A stretch of DNA of 64,000 nucleotides from Perilla frutescens (lineage: Eukaryota; Streptophyta; Magnoliopsida; Lamiales; Lamiaceae), in NCBI GenBank assembly GCA_026008535.1, contig BRKX01000004.1, forward strand, positions 30,384,501 through 30,448,500, given 5' to 3'. The translations under genes were made by a program, and so were the position numbers. The notes below the pieces were generated by a model. That model was not told the DNA's origin. It ran no database searches and worked only from the letters and a program-made list of their open reading frames with translations. This document shows, in pieces, positions 1-10,723 of this stretch. Every line of letters begins with the position of its first letter. Within the stretch, counting starts at the first letter, position 1.

Positions 1-7
1 CAGCCAC

Positions 8-2362
8 TTAGTCCTTCTTGTGATCAGTTTTCCTTCTTTTGGCCAGCGGTTCAGTGAGGTCCTCTTCTTCATCCTCATCGCTGCTTGCTGACTCAGTTTC
101 AGCTGACTGGAGCCTTGGGTGAGCTTGCAGCTGCTTGATCTGCTCAGTGTGCAGTTTAACCTGTTGCTACAGGGATTGGATCAGCTCTTCATAATAAGGA
201 GGAAGCTAGACTATTGAACTGCTTGGTTGAGCATCGTACTAAACTGCTCTTGAGTCAGCTTTCTCTCCTTTTTCAATTTCAATTAGTTCCTTTCAAGGAA
301 CTGTGTGGGATATCTCGTCTGCTTCCACACTTGTTTGGTAGACAAGTTGATCATTTCTTTGACCTGACTGATCAGCTGACTTGTTTGTATGAGCTGGCTC
401 TGGATCAGCTGGAGGAATAGATGATATGATTCCTTTCTCAGCAGTTGGATCTTCTGAGGGAGCTATCTGGGTCTCAGCTGCCTTCTCAAACTGATGAGTC
501 TTCTCAGCTGCTTCTTCTGACTCTTCAGGAATAATGTTGATTTCAACTTCAGCTTCGTGAGGAGATTTCTCAGAGTGAGGTTCTCTCATCACCTCGTCAA
601 TGATATCATTCACTGAGTTGTATGTTTGATTGCTCACGGCAGTTAATGGATGTCCAGTCTAATGGCTTTGTGATTTCTTCATTAATTTATTAAATAGCCA
701 TTTGTGTTGAACATGGGGGTGTGACCATCTTTCTCGTTCCATTTCTGTAGTGATGACTGACAATGTTAATCTTTGAATCTTAAACAGTTCATCAAACACG
801 TCTTTCATCGATCCTTTAGCTGGGTTTCAGCACTCTTTCCTCAGCTGTAGTTGCTTCATAAGGTGTTTCCCCTTAGTGATCCCAGCATTTTCACTATCCG
901 TCCACCATAGACTCCATTCTTCTTCTCACCTCCAGAAGCTCATTCCATGGAATGCGAGCAGTGAGAAGAAAGGCTTCGACTGATATACGTGTCTCCATAA
1001 AAACCAGTATATGTATCTGATCAAGGTGTGAAAGAGCTCCTCATGACCAATTAGTTCCTGGGCATAGTGTTGAGCTATATGCTTTTGTGTGGTTTCATCA
1101 ACCCATTTCTTCACGGACTCTCCTTGTGAGTAGGCTCTTATATTTCCTTCAACGTGAGCCATTGGTGGACACGTCAATTGGAAGTAATCAGCTCCAGCTC
1201 CATTGTGAGGAATCCCTCTTGCAGGGATGATATCTTCTGGATTTTTGCACGGAGTTGTATCTTCAACAGTGAAATTTGGTGGGATTGTTGGATCTTGTAT
1301 AGGGCTTGATTCCTTTCTCCTTCTAGATTGAGAAAGTAAGATTCTTCTCCTTTTTGGTTGACCAGCTTGCTTTTTCTTTGGAGCTGATCTGACAGCTGCT
1401 CGCCTGGCTGATTGTCCTATGATGTCACTTTTGGTGACAACTAAGCTTTGTTGCCTGAATCTCTGAGCTATAGGGATGTTATCATCAGAGTCATCAGTAA
1501 TTGGTTTCTTTCCCTTGCCTTCAGCTGCAGGCTTCTTTCTCTTTGGCTGGTCAGTTTGTTCAGGATCAATCTCCAAAATTTTGAGAGATTTCGAAATGAA
1601 GTCATTACTGACTATAGTTTTGAACTCGGTTTCCTCAGCCATCCAAGGAAACTGCTTCTCCAGAATGATGCTGACCCGACTGATATATCCAATTAGTTGA
1701 GGGAATTTCTTGCTATCCTAACTTCTCTCAATGATATCAACATATCTCTTCAGTTGTTCAAAGAAATATTGTGCCCAGTTGATATCCATTCGGTTGTAGA
1801 TGGCGGCGCTGATTTTGTACTTCGTTGCTGACATTTAAGACTGACTGCCAGTTGTTCCTACCATTATCTTTGAGGTGATGGCAGCGAGCACTTGAAATTG
1901 ATCTTGCAGTTTTGAGATGAGATGATTGCTCTTATATGGTTGAGTTTCGCCTTCCTTTTTCCAGAAATCATAAGCTTCCTAGAAATTGACTTGAACATCT
2001 TCCAGCTTGAGTCCGTTGTTGGGTAGGTCAAACATGTTGCTCAGAGACTCAGCTGTCTTGATTATAACTTGTCCTCTTACTTCCGATTTGATTTCTTTGG
2101 GATTTGAAGATCCATTTGAATTTAAGTAAAATTCAGCAACTGGTTCTGTGTAAATCCGTTCTGGAAATACCTCTAGGAACTTCTTCAGCTTGGCCTGAGA
2201 AAGCTTTTCGATGATCATTCTACTGAGAGGAGATGTTTTTCAGGCTTGAAGGAATCCGGCTAGGTTGAAAAACTTGTCTCTGTCGAGTTTTTCACAGAAT
2301 ACTTTAGAATCTTCTCCAGACTGACGAAAATTGAATCTACTGCGAGTTGGGTTTTGAGCCAT
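8..2362 (-). pseudogene. Envelope-like ORF3 of Sirevirus S1
   Basis: This is the third open frame of S1, downstream of pol. I chose the ATG at 2362 because it starts MAQNPTRSRFNF, lies 145 bp below a TATA box, and the related copy at 59395 also starts MA in the same place. From 2362 to the stop at 8-10 is exactly 785 codons in one frame, interrupted by eleven stops at 2240, 1979, 1835, 1718, 926, 827, 659, 293, 239, 206 and 167. The middle is basic (about residues 240-350). A conserved block has IPHNGAGADYFQLTC and FHGMSFW, and the tail is acidic then basic (KRRKTDHKKD). Such ORFs are called envelope-like in Sireviruses, but no function is proven. I see no clear signal peptide, though the region before FHGMSFW is aromatic-rich. 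Confidence 0.75.
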
Positions 2363-2506
2363 AATTCTTCGAAGAGAGATTAATTTGAGAGGCTGAGGAA
2401 TTGATCTTTCAGGGCTGAAGAGTTTTGTTTTTTGACGAAGGATAGATAGGAAAAGATAAGTTTTACAGTAAAAATCGGGAAGCTTATCTCGAGTATTCAG
2501 CCATCT

Positions 2507-2517
2507 TATTTATATAG
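2507..2517 (-). promoter_or_regulatory. TATA box of a separate ORF3 promoter
   Basis: The minus strand reads CTATATAAATA here, 145 bp upstream of the ORF3 ATG. That spacing fits a Pol II promoter with a leader of about 115-120 nt. It lies well inside the element, far from either LTR, which suggests ORF3 has its own transcript. This is inferred from sequence and position only. Confidence 0.55.
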
Positions 2518-3175
2518 AGAGATTGGGCTCATCCAACGATTGTGTCGCTTCATATGCCCAATTTCAACGGTTGGATTAATTCAATCGACCCATCGATTGG
2601 CTTTTCATTTCTATCCGTTGGGGATAATTTGAAGGAGGAGAGAGAAAAAGTTCAACGGTAATATTTGAGTGACACGTGTTTTTACCATTTCCACTATGAA
2701 ATTTTTTGAACTTATCTTTTCTCTCTGGCAGTTTCTTCTTGGCTTGAGACTGATTACGTCATCAGTTGGCTTCGACTATAATAGATGATCTTTCTGTTGA
2801 TCAGTTCCAACTAAGATGTCTTCTCATCAGTTCCGAAATGGACCTTCATTCAGCTGTTTCTTAGTTCAGCTATTCTCCTTCAGCTGGTCTTTTAAGCTAT
2901 TTTCTCCTTTTGAGTTGATTCCAATTCCTATGATTCCTTCATCAGTTTGATCTATTTGCAGTTGGTATGTTCTGCACAGCTGACTGGATCATCAGTTTGA
3001 GCAATTGAATTGATGATTCAGTTGAGCTCATGGGGTAAACTGATCATCTCCAGTTTACTTTTCTCTCCACAGCTTCTTGCTTTTACTTCAAACTGGTGGC
3101 TTATGTCTCCAACTGATCAGTTTAAAGACTTTTCAGCTATGGATTACTCATTTGGATGAGTTGAAGCCTTTCGGT
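2518..3175 (-). other. Spacer between pol and ORF3, saturated with CAGTT/CAGCT motifs
   Basis: This stretch has no sizeable ORF. Between about 2720 and 3175 I count roughly 20 copies of CAGTT or CAGCT in either orientation, some ten times the chance rate. They often read TCAGTTGA-like or CAGCTG (E-box-like). The same motif is dense in the S1 LTR and in low-complexity parts of pol. It could be a cis-regulatory upstream region for ORF3 or a compositional habit of the family. Confidence 0.6.
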
Positions 3176-6100
3176 TCAGTTCCTCTCTTCAGGTGGAATG
3201 GGTTCTTGGCCTTTTTCTTCCTGTTGATCATCTTCATCTTTTGATGCTAGCTCAAGTAAACCCAATTGTATACATAGCTCTATAAACCTTGCTTCAGGAA
3301 ATGGTTTGGTGAAGATGTCAGCTATCTGCTTCTCCGTGTTGACATATTTGATGCATATGTGCTTCTTCTCGATGTGATCTCTGATGAAGTGATGTCTTAT
3401 ATCAATGTGCTTGGTTCTTGAATGTAGAACTGGATTTTGAGATATTACAATTGCACTGTTGTTGTCACAGAAGATAGGGACTTCTTCAGTTTCAACTTTG
3501 TAATCCTTCAACTGTTGCTTCATCCAGAGTATCTGAGCACAGCAGCTTCCCGCAACTACATATTCTGATTCTGTTGTTGACATGGCAACTGAGTGCTGCT
3601 TCTTGCTAAACCAGGATATTAGTTTGCTTCCCAGAAACTAACATGTTCCACTGGTACTTTTTCTGTCGATCTTGCATCCATCAAAGTCTGAATCTGAATA
3701 GCCAATTAGACTCAAACTGTCATCTCTGGGATACCATAGTCCAAGATTTATGGTTCCTTTAAGATATTTGATAATCCTCTTAGCTGCTTCAAGGTGGCTT
3801 TTCTTTGGGTTGCTTGAAACCGTGCGCATAGACCGACTAAATAAGAGATGTCTGGCCGGCTAGCTGTTAAGTAATGTAGTGACCCAATGATTCCTCTGTA
3901 ATATGTTTGGCTAACTGATTCTCCTTCTTCATCTAGAGTTAGCTGAACTGATGTATTCATAGGAATCTTGAGAGTTTTTCCTTTACTAACACCAAACTTG
4001 TTGACTAGCTCCTTGGTGTACTTGGCCTGGCTGATAAAGATCCCATCTTTCAGCTGCTTTACTTGGAGTCCTAGGAAGAATGACATTTCTCCCATCATGC
4101 TCATCTTAAATTCTCTTTGCATCAGTTGAGCGAATCGGGTGCATAGATCTTTGTTTTTTGATCCAAAAATTATGTCATCCATATAAATTTGAACTATTAA
4201 GATCTCAGTTGATCGTTCTATTTGGAATAGAGTTCGATCAATGACTCCCTTTTGAAATCCATTTTTCAGCAAAAATGTTGTGAGTTTCATACCACGCTCT
4301 GGGAGCTTGGTTGAGTTCGTAGAGGGCTTTCTTCAGTTTGTAGACTTGATCACCAATTTCAGAGCCTGGTGGTTGTTCGACATACACGTCCTCCTTGAGC
4401 ATTCCTTGAAGAAAAGCACTCTTGACATCCATTTTATAGATTGTAAAATTGAAGTGAGCTGCATAGGCTAGGAACAGTCTGATGGCTTCCAATCTTCCAA
4501 CTAGTGTGAATGTCTCATCAAAGTCGATCCATTCACTTTGTAAGTATCCTTTGGCTACCAGCCTAGCCTTGTTCCTTGTGATCACTCCTTGTTCATCCAG
4601 TTTGTTGCGAAAAACCCATTTTGTACCAATGAGCTTCTAGGTTTTTGGTCTATCAACAAGAAACCATACGTCATTCCTTGTGAACTGATTCAGTTCTTTT
4701 AGCATGGCCATGATCCAGTCTGAATCTTCTAAGGCTTCTTTAACGTTTGCTGGTTCTGTTTGAGATATCAAGCATGTGAATAGTGCATGCTCAGTTGAAC
4801 TTCTGGTTTGGACTCAACTTTTTGGATCACCAACTATCTTGTCAGTTGGATGGCTTTGGAGCCATTTGGGCAAGATAGCTTCATCTGGATCTTCAGCTGG
4901 CTCTTCTGTGGTGACGTCATCAGTTGCCCTTTCATCAGTTGGTTCGGCATTTTTGTCAGTTCTTCCCCCTGTTTCAGTTGTGGGGTTTATGGTCTCAGCA
5001 CGATTTGTGTCTTCATTGACCATATTGTTCTCAACTGGTTTAGTATCAGTTTCATTGCCTTCTTCTAGTGAAACTTCAAGCCGCTCTGGAACAATGTGAT
5101 CCACAGAGTCTTGCGAGTTCTCAGTTTCACTAGGCAGTTCCTGAACTGATATGTCTATTCTTTCTTTGTTCCTGTACTCATTAGCGAATTCATCAAATAC
5201 CACATGACATGTTATTTCCACAATAAGAGTTCGTTTATTGAACACTCTGTAAGCTTGTGCAGAAGGAGAGTTATACCCAAGAAATATTCCCTCATCATCT
5301 TTAGCACTAAAAGCTTTCAATTGAGTCTTGCCATTGTTGTGAATATAACATTTACAGCCAAATATTCTAAAATATGAGATAGAAGGCTTACGACCCATAT
5401 ACAACTCATAGGGTGTTTTGTCATGGACTGCTATAATAGCACTTCGATATTGAGTATGGCAAGCTGTGTTGACTGCTTCGGTCCAGTACCCTTCAGCTAT
5501 GTTGGCATTAGCTATCACTGCTCGAGCTGCTTCTTTGAGTGTTCGGTTACACCGTTCGGCTACACCGTTTTGTTATGCAGTTCTTGAAGCTGAGTGTTCA
5601 TGAGTGATTCCAAGCTGGTTGAGGAAGCTGATCATTTGCTGATTTACAAATTCAGTTCCATTGTCGGAGCGAATCCTTTGGACTGATCTTTCCTTTTCAG
5701 TTTGCTGCCTTCTGATCAGCGCCGTTAGCTTGTCATAGGTTTCATCTTTGCTTCTCAAGAATTCCACCCATGTATATCTTGAGAAATCATCAACTACTAC
5801 GAGAGTGAATCTCTTGCCTTTTGGAGTTTATGGTCTAACTGGACCAAACAAATCCATATGTAGTAGTTGGAGGCAATCAGTTGTTCCTGGTGGATGACTC
5901 TTATTCTTGAATGATGATTTCACCTGCTTCCCTTTTTGGCATGGTCCACATAAACCTGTTTTCTTGTATATTTCCTTGGGAAGCCCCTCAACTAACTCTT
6001 TCTTGGCTAGGTAGTTGATTGTTTTCAAGTTGAGGTGGTTTAGTCGTCGATGCCATAGCCAGCTTGCTTCAATTGATCCTTTTGAAAGAAAGCAAACTTC

Positions 6101-8864
6101 TGAGTAGCCGGTTGACCAGTCAACAATATACATGTTGCCTCTTCTTATGTTAGTGAGAAGAATTATTCCAGTTGACTTGTCTCTTATGTTGCAGGAGCCT
6201 TTAGTGAAGTCAACTTAGTAGCCATTGTCGCACAACTGACTGATGCTGAGTAGTTTGTGCTTCAGTCCATCCACATGGGAGACTCCATTTACTACTATTT
6301 TTCCCTTGACCACAAACCCTTCTCCAATGGTTCGACTTTTGGGGTTGTCTCTAAATATGACAAGTAGACCTTTGACTTTTTCATAACCGTCGAGATCTTC
6401 TCTGTCTCCGGTCATGTGCTTGGAGCACCCGCTATCTAGATACCAAATGTCTTTGGCTTTCTTCATAGATAGGATGCTCTTATCCTGTAAAAACATGGAT
6501 TAGCATTTAGGGACCCGTTTCATATCGGGTCATTGTTGATACATCAAGCTTTTTGGAATCCAAACTTGCCAAACTTTTGGATTTTTATCATTAAGAGATC
6601 CAACTGACTTGGATCGCCTGATCAGTTTAGATTTTCTCTCAACTCTTCTATTCTGATTTGAATCAGTTGAGTGATATCTGCGTTGAGAGTTAGTTGGATA
6701 AAATAATTCAACTAAAATGCTTTAGTCTTGAGATCTTTGAGTTCTGTGATCAGACCAGTGCTTTGTCTGTTTCCAGTTTATTGGATTGAACCTTTTTGGT
6801 TCATTTCTGGAATCCAGGTACTCCTTATAGTGATGGTAGGGTTCAAACGAGTTTCTTAGATCTGACCTATAGGTGTTCTGATTGAACTTCTTGGTAGGAT
6901 AGGTTTGAGATCTAAACTGATTTTTCTTTCTAAAGAGGGCTGATCTATCAGTTTGCCTTGTCGGCATTCTATATTGAGCTGGTGGCCTTTGTTGAACTGG
7001 AGGCTTTGAACGAGTGGATTGACTTGAGTGAACTGATTGTCTTGGCTGGAAATTGGGCTTCAGTTGGCCTGGTGTTTTTGTTTGGTAAAACTGACCAAAT
7101 TGTCTAGGCTGAGTTTGAGTATTTTCAAATATTCCTTTTCCTTTGGTTGACTCTGCTAGCTGATCATGAGATCTAGTGATCCCTTTTAGGATTCCCTTAT
7201 CACTGGGTTGGGCAACTGCTTTTCCTTTCTCTAGGGCAGTGACCTTGCTCTATCCTAGCCCTGAGCTGCTAGTTCTTTGATGATTTAATATCTCATCTAA
7301 AGTTTGAGATCCCTTTTTGAACTTCAGAGTTACTTTTTCTCTTTCATGGATCTCTTGCTTGAGATTTTGATTTTCAGTCTCTAGATCAGTAGTTCTCAAT
7401 TTCAATTTCTCAAATTCTATAAACTGAGACTCAAGATAATTCAATCATTCATGATCAATGCTCAGTTTCCTAACCTTATTTCTTAGTTCATCATTTTCAT
7501 CTTTCAGTTCAACATGCAGGCAGGATATTAAAGCTAATTGGTCTTCTAGCATTATAAGTTTCATATCAAGTTCATTACTAGAGACCGTTGCTTCATTTAT
7601 ATGATAAAAAGAGGTTTGAGAATCAGATGTACTAACCTCTTCATCATTGTCAGCCATGAGGCAGAAAATAGTGCTTCATCGTCTAAGTTGTAGCCGTCAG
7701 AATCAATTCCAATGGACAGTCCGAATCGTCTAGCATGGCATTTTCATAATTTACAACCATTGCTTTCCTTTTGAAGAAGCTTCTCCTTACATTGCCTTTC
7801 TTGTCTTCAGGGAGTTCTGGACATTCAAATCTATAATGTCCTTGTTTGTGGCAGTGAAAACATTCTCCAAGATTTCGGTTGCCACCCCTGAATGGTTCAG
7901 CTGATCGTTCAGCTGATTGATGAGTTCTCTCATCTTTTGGGATTTCATCAATTTGAGGTGGAACTGATTGTTTATCCCGAACTCTCTTCAACTTTTCTAG
8001 CAACCTGGTAACTGATTGGATTTGATCATTGATGTCATCAGTTAGATTCTCCTTCTTTTTAGTTGCTTCTCTTTTTCGTTCAGTTGAAGATCCGCCTTGA
8101 TTTTCTTTGGCTAGTGAGCACCTAGGTCGGAAGTTGTTCCTTCCTCGAGTGTCTCTAAACTGGTTCCTTTCACCATAGAAAGCTACATCTTGAGCTGACG
8201 ATGTAGATGCCTCCTTCTTTCGGTTTAGACTGTACTCATGAGCTTTGAGAGAGCCAAATAGTTCCCTTGGAGTGATGCTATTTAGATTTCTTGATTCCTT
8301 TGTAGCTATCGCTTTCATATCCCATTCTTCAGTAAGATTATCCAATATCTTCGAATTCATCTTAGAATTGGGATAACTCCTCTCGAGGTTGTTCATCTCA
8401 CTAATGATGCCCAGGAATCTGGTTTCAAGGCTTGAGATGGACTCCTCTGGCTGCATTTTGAAGGATTCATATCTGTCGACTACTAGTTGGAGTTTGTTTT
8501 CTTTGATGGCTTCGGACTATTTGCATAGATCTGCTAGTAGGTCCCATATCTCCTTGGCAGTTGTGTAGTTCTTTGTGTCCTTCCTTCTGTCTTCATCTAG
8601 AGTTTGGAATAATGCGGCTTGAGCAACAAACTCTAGATTTTTTAGCTTCTTCTCTTCGTTGGTGAGAAGGTTAGTTGGCTTTGGAATACCTACCGGTTAA
8701 TTGATATCAACTATGTGAGCATCATTGTCCATCTTGATGATGATTGGACCATCTTCGATGACTTCCCACATATTCTCATGAATTCAGCAGAGATGAGCCT
8801 TCATTCTCCTGCTCCAGTTATCATAATTCTCAACTGAAAACAAAGGTAACTTATGGTTTCCCAT
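3176..8864 (-). pseudogene. gag-pol polyprotein of Sirevirus S1
   Basis: The frame starts MGNHKLPLFSVENYDNWS at 8864, just below the PBS. In order it has: gag with a CCHC knuckle (ECFHCHKQGHYRFEC, about 7810-7855); a coiled-coil region (about 7250-7660); aspartic protease with WYLDSGCSKHMTG (about 6410-6455); the pre-integrase HHCC zinc site (WLWHRRLNHLN with CGPCQKGK, about 5940-6060); the integrase core (4814-5830); reverse transcriptase (3750-4600) with catalytic YMDD near 4180; and RNase H ending near 3176. Frameshifts occur near 7680, 4290 and 3760. Stops near 8795, 8700, 8520, 7250, 6720, 6530, 6505, 6215, 5825 and 5575 are mostly TAA/TAG/TGA where Gln or Arg is expected. Full size would be about 1,900 residues, normal for a Sirevirus. 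Confidence 0.9.
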
Positions 8865-8938
8865 AGCTGAAATGTTAGCACAGATAAGTAGATCTGATTC
8901 AGTTGATCTGCAGAAATGGCTGATCCTTAGAATCGACC

Positions 8939-8950
8939 GCTATGATACCA
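8939..8950 (-). other. Primer binding site of S1
   Basis: The minus strand reads TGGTATCATAGC, one mismatch from TGGTATCAGAGC, the usual plant copia site complementary to the 3' end of initiator Met-tRNA. It lies directly below the LTR end and 75 bp above the gag ATG. Confidence 0.8.
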
Positions 8951-9718
8951 CCAGTTGGTCCCGGGCGAGTCGATATCAGTTTAGAGGGGGGTGAATAAAC
9001 TGATTAAAACTTTTTTACTTCAAATGCGGAATAACAGGGCCCTTTGACTCGCTTAGTAAAACTTATCTATACACAAACTTATTGATCAGTTAGGACAGTT
9101 TGAGTGTAGCTTTGTGTGATATTGTGTGCAATTCAAAGATATGCAATAACCAAAATAATACAGCACACAAGCGATTTATAGAGGTTCAAAGTCTCAAACT
9201 TCTACGTCCTCTCTTCCTTCCGCAGAAGGGCAACTTCACTATATAACTTGAGTTTCTTTACAAATTATATAATAAAGGACAATTGGCTGAACCTGGTAAC
9301 TGCTCGCTACCTCAGCGGGTCGACGGCTCACACTTGAAGTCCCTAACTGCTCGCTAGGAAGGTAGGTGCTATTGTTGTCTTTACAAGGTTTTATATCTCT
9401 TTCAATCTTCAGGAGATTAGTCTTGAACAGATGATATCAACTGATGTGCTCCTTCAATTGAGCTGGGTAGTTGATCGTTGTATAGCTGAAACTGAGAAGG
9501 CTGCCCTGACTGGATTGTCAACAGCTGGCTGATTATCTTGACTCTGTGAATTTCTTCTTCTCAGTTGGACTCTCGCAGTTTCTATCAAATGCTGAACTTG
9601 AGCTTGAGTGGGAGGGAGAAAGAAAAGCTCTTGCTTGTATATGCGAAAGTTATGAAGGTGAAGGATTCTATTCAGCTCGGTATTTTTCTCTTCTATTTTT
9701 AAACTCTGATTCACTCGT

Positions 9719-9726
9719 CTTTTATA
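9719..9726 (-). promoter_or_regulatory. LTR core promoter TATA box of S1
   Basis: The minus strand reads CTCTATAAAAGACG, a good plant TATA box. It lies about 1 kb into the LTR, leaving roughly 740 nt of R-U5 below it. This fits a long-U3 Sirevirus LTR. Confidence 0.55.
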
Positions 9727-10002
9727 GAGGAGTGATTTTATGACCGTTGAGTTCCATTGTCCATGGATCGGTGGCTCTATTGGCTCATCAATGGAAGATG
9801 GTCTTTAATGAACGCTTGGAGCTTTTGGTTTAAGTAGCCGTTACTCTGCCAATCGATCTTCATTGTATATTTAATTCCAGGATCTTTGTTGAAGCATTTA
9901 TTCCAAGATTCGGCGGTTTGAGCAATAGACTCTAGGGTTCTCTGGCTTCAGCTTTCTTGGCAGTTTTGAGTTCTGGTTGGCAGTTCTGGACTTGTCAGCT
10001 CA

Positions 10003-10240
10003 GTTTAGTTATTGCTCCAGTTAACAGCTCTGAGCTCGTCAGCTGAGTTTGACTATTACTCCAGTTGGCAGTTCTGAGCTCGTCAGCTGAGCTTGTCAGC
10101 TGAGTTTGGCTATAGCTCCAGTTGGTAGTTTTGAGCTCGTCAGCTGAGCTTGTCAGCTGAGTTTGGCTATTACTCCAGTTGGCAGTTTTGAGCTCAATAG
10201 CTGAGTTTGGCTATTGCTCCAGTTGGCAGTTTTGATCTTT
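10003..10240. repeat. Degenerate tandem repeat in U3 of the S1 LTR
   Basis: About four to five units of roughly 45-60 bp, built from 'gagctcgtcagctgagtttg' followed by 'gctattactccagttggcag'. Units differ by a few bases, and some carry an extra 'cttgtcagctgag' insert. Each holds SacI-like gagctc, CAGCTG and CAGTTG, so the array is a cluster of E-box-like CANNTG sites upstream of the LTR TATA box. Confidence 0.8.
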
Positions 10241-10723
10241 TATTTCTCCAGTTCGACTCATATCAAGTTCTTGGCTATCTTGTCAGCTTGACTGATTTCT
10301 CTTGAGCTTTCTTGTCAGCTTGACTAATCACAAGCTGGCTGACTACAGTTCTGGCCTTCAGCTGATCTGTCTTGTTTACTTCAGTTTCGGCATCAGTTGG
10401 ATACCTCTAGTCTCTTGCTTAAACTGATGTTTTATCAGTTTCTTCAGTCTTTAGTCAGTTCTTTTCTCCCTCAGCTCAACTGACTTAGATGTCAGTTTGT
10501 TTCGACTGGTTCGACTTCTCAGTTGAGTTAAACTTTACTGGATGACGTATCCTTCAGCTTGTAGACCATACTTCAGATTGGTTGACTTTGACTTTACTTG
10601 AGTTCCTTTTTGATGCCCTGGATTGGTCAGCTCCGATCTACAACTTGAATTTTTATCAGTTTTTCATAAATAATTTTGACATCTCATCAAAACCTAATCT
10701 AGGGTTGATAGTTTTTCCTAACA

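Larger units (their letters stand above)
1..10723 (-). mobile_element. Sirevirus-like Ty1/copia element S1, 3' LTR outside window
   Basis: Reading down the minus strand there is a 5' LTR (10723-8953), a primer binding site, a gag-pol frame, a spacer and an envelope-like ORF3 that stops at position 8. The gag has a CCHC knuckle followed by a coiled-coil-rich stretch, and ORF3 lies downstream of RNase H. Both traits are typical of the SIRE/Maximus (Sirevirus) lineage. The LTR starts with TGTTAGG and abuts plus-strand coding sequence of another copia element at 10724, so S1 is a nested insertion. The likely target duplication on this side is AATAA (10724-10728); its partner lies beyond the left edge. 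All frames are broken, so the copy is dead. Confidence 0.85.
8953..10723 (-). repeat. 5' LTR of Sirevirus S1
   Basis: The LTR begins TGTTAGGAAAAAC at 10723 on the minus strand and ends near 8953 at CCAACT (canonical CCAACA with a changed last base), next to the PBS. Its length is about 1.77 kb. It holds a TATA box at 9719-9726, a tandem repeat array in U3 (10003-10240), and many CAGTT/CAGCT motifs between 9950 and 10560. The lower part (9000-9400) would be R-U5. I have no second LTR in the window to confirm the ends. Confidence 0.8.

Noticed and set aside
4776..5099. Plus-strand Ser/Val-rich ORF of 107 residues
   Set aside because: Antisense shadow of the acidic, CAGTT-rich linker between integrase and reverse transcriptase in S1.
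9454..9714. 86-residue ORF in the S1 LTR
   Set aside because: It starts only a few bases below the TATA box, thus upstream of the expected start site, and has no family signature. Likely chance.
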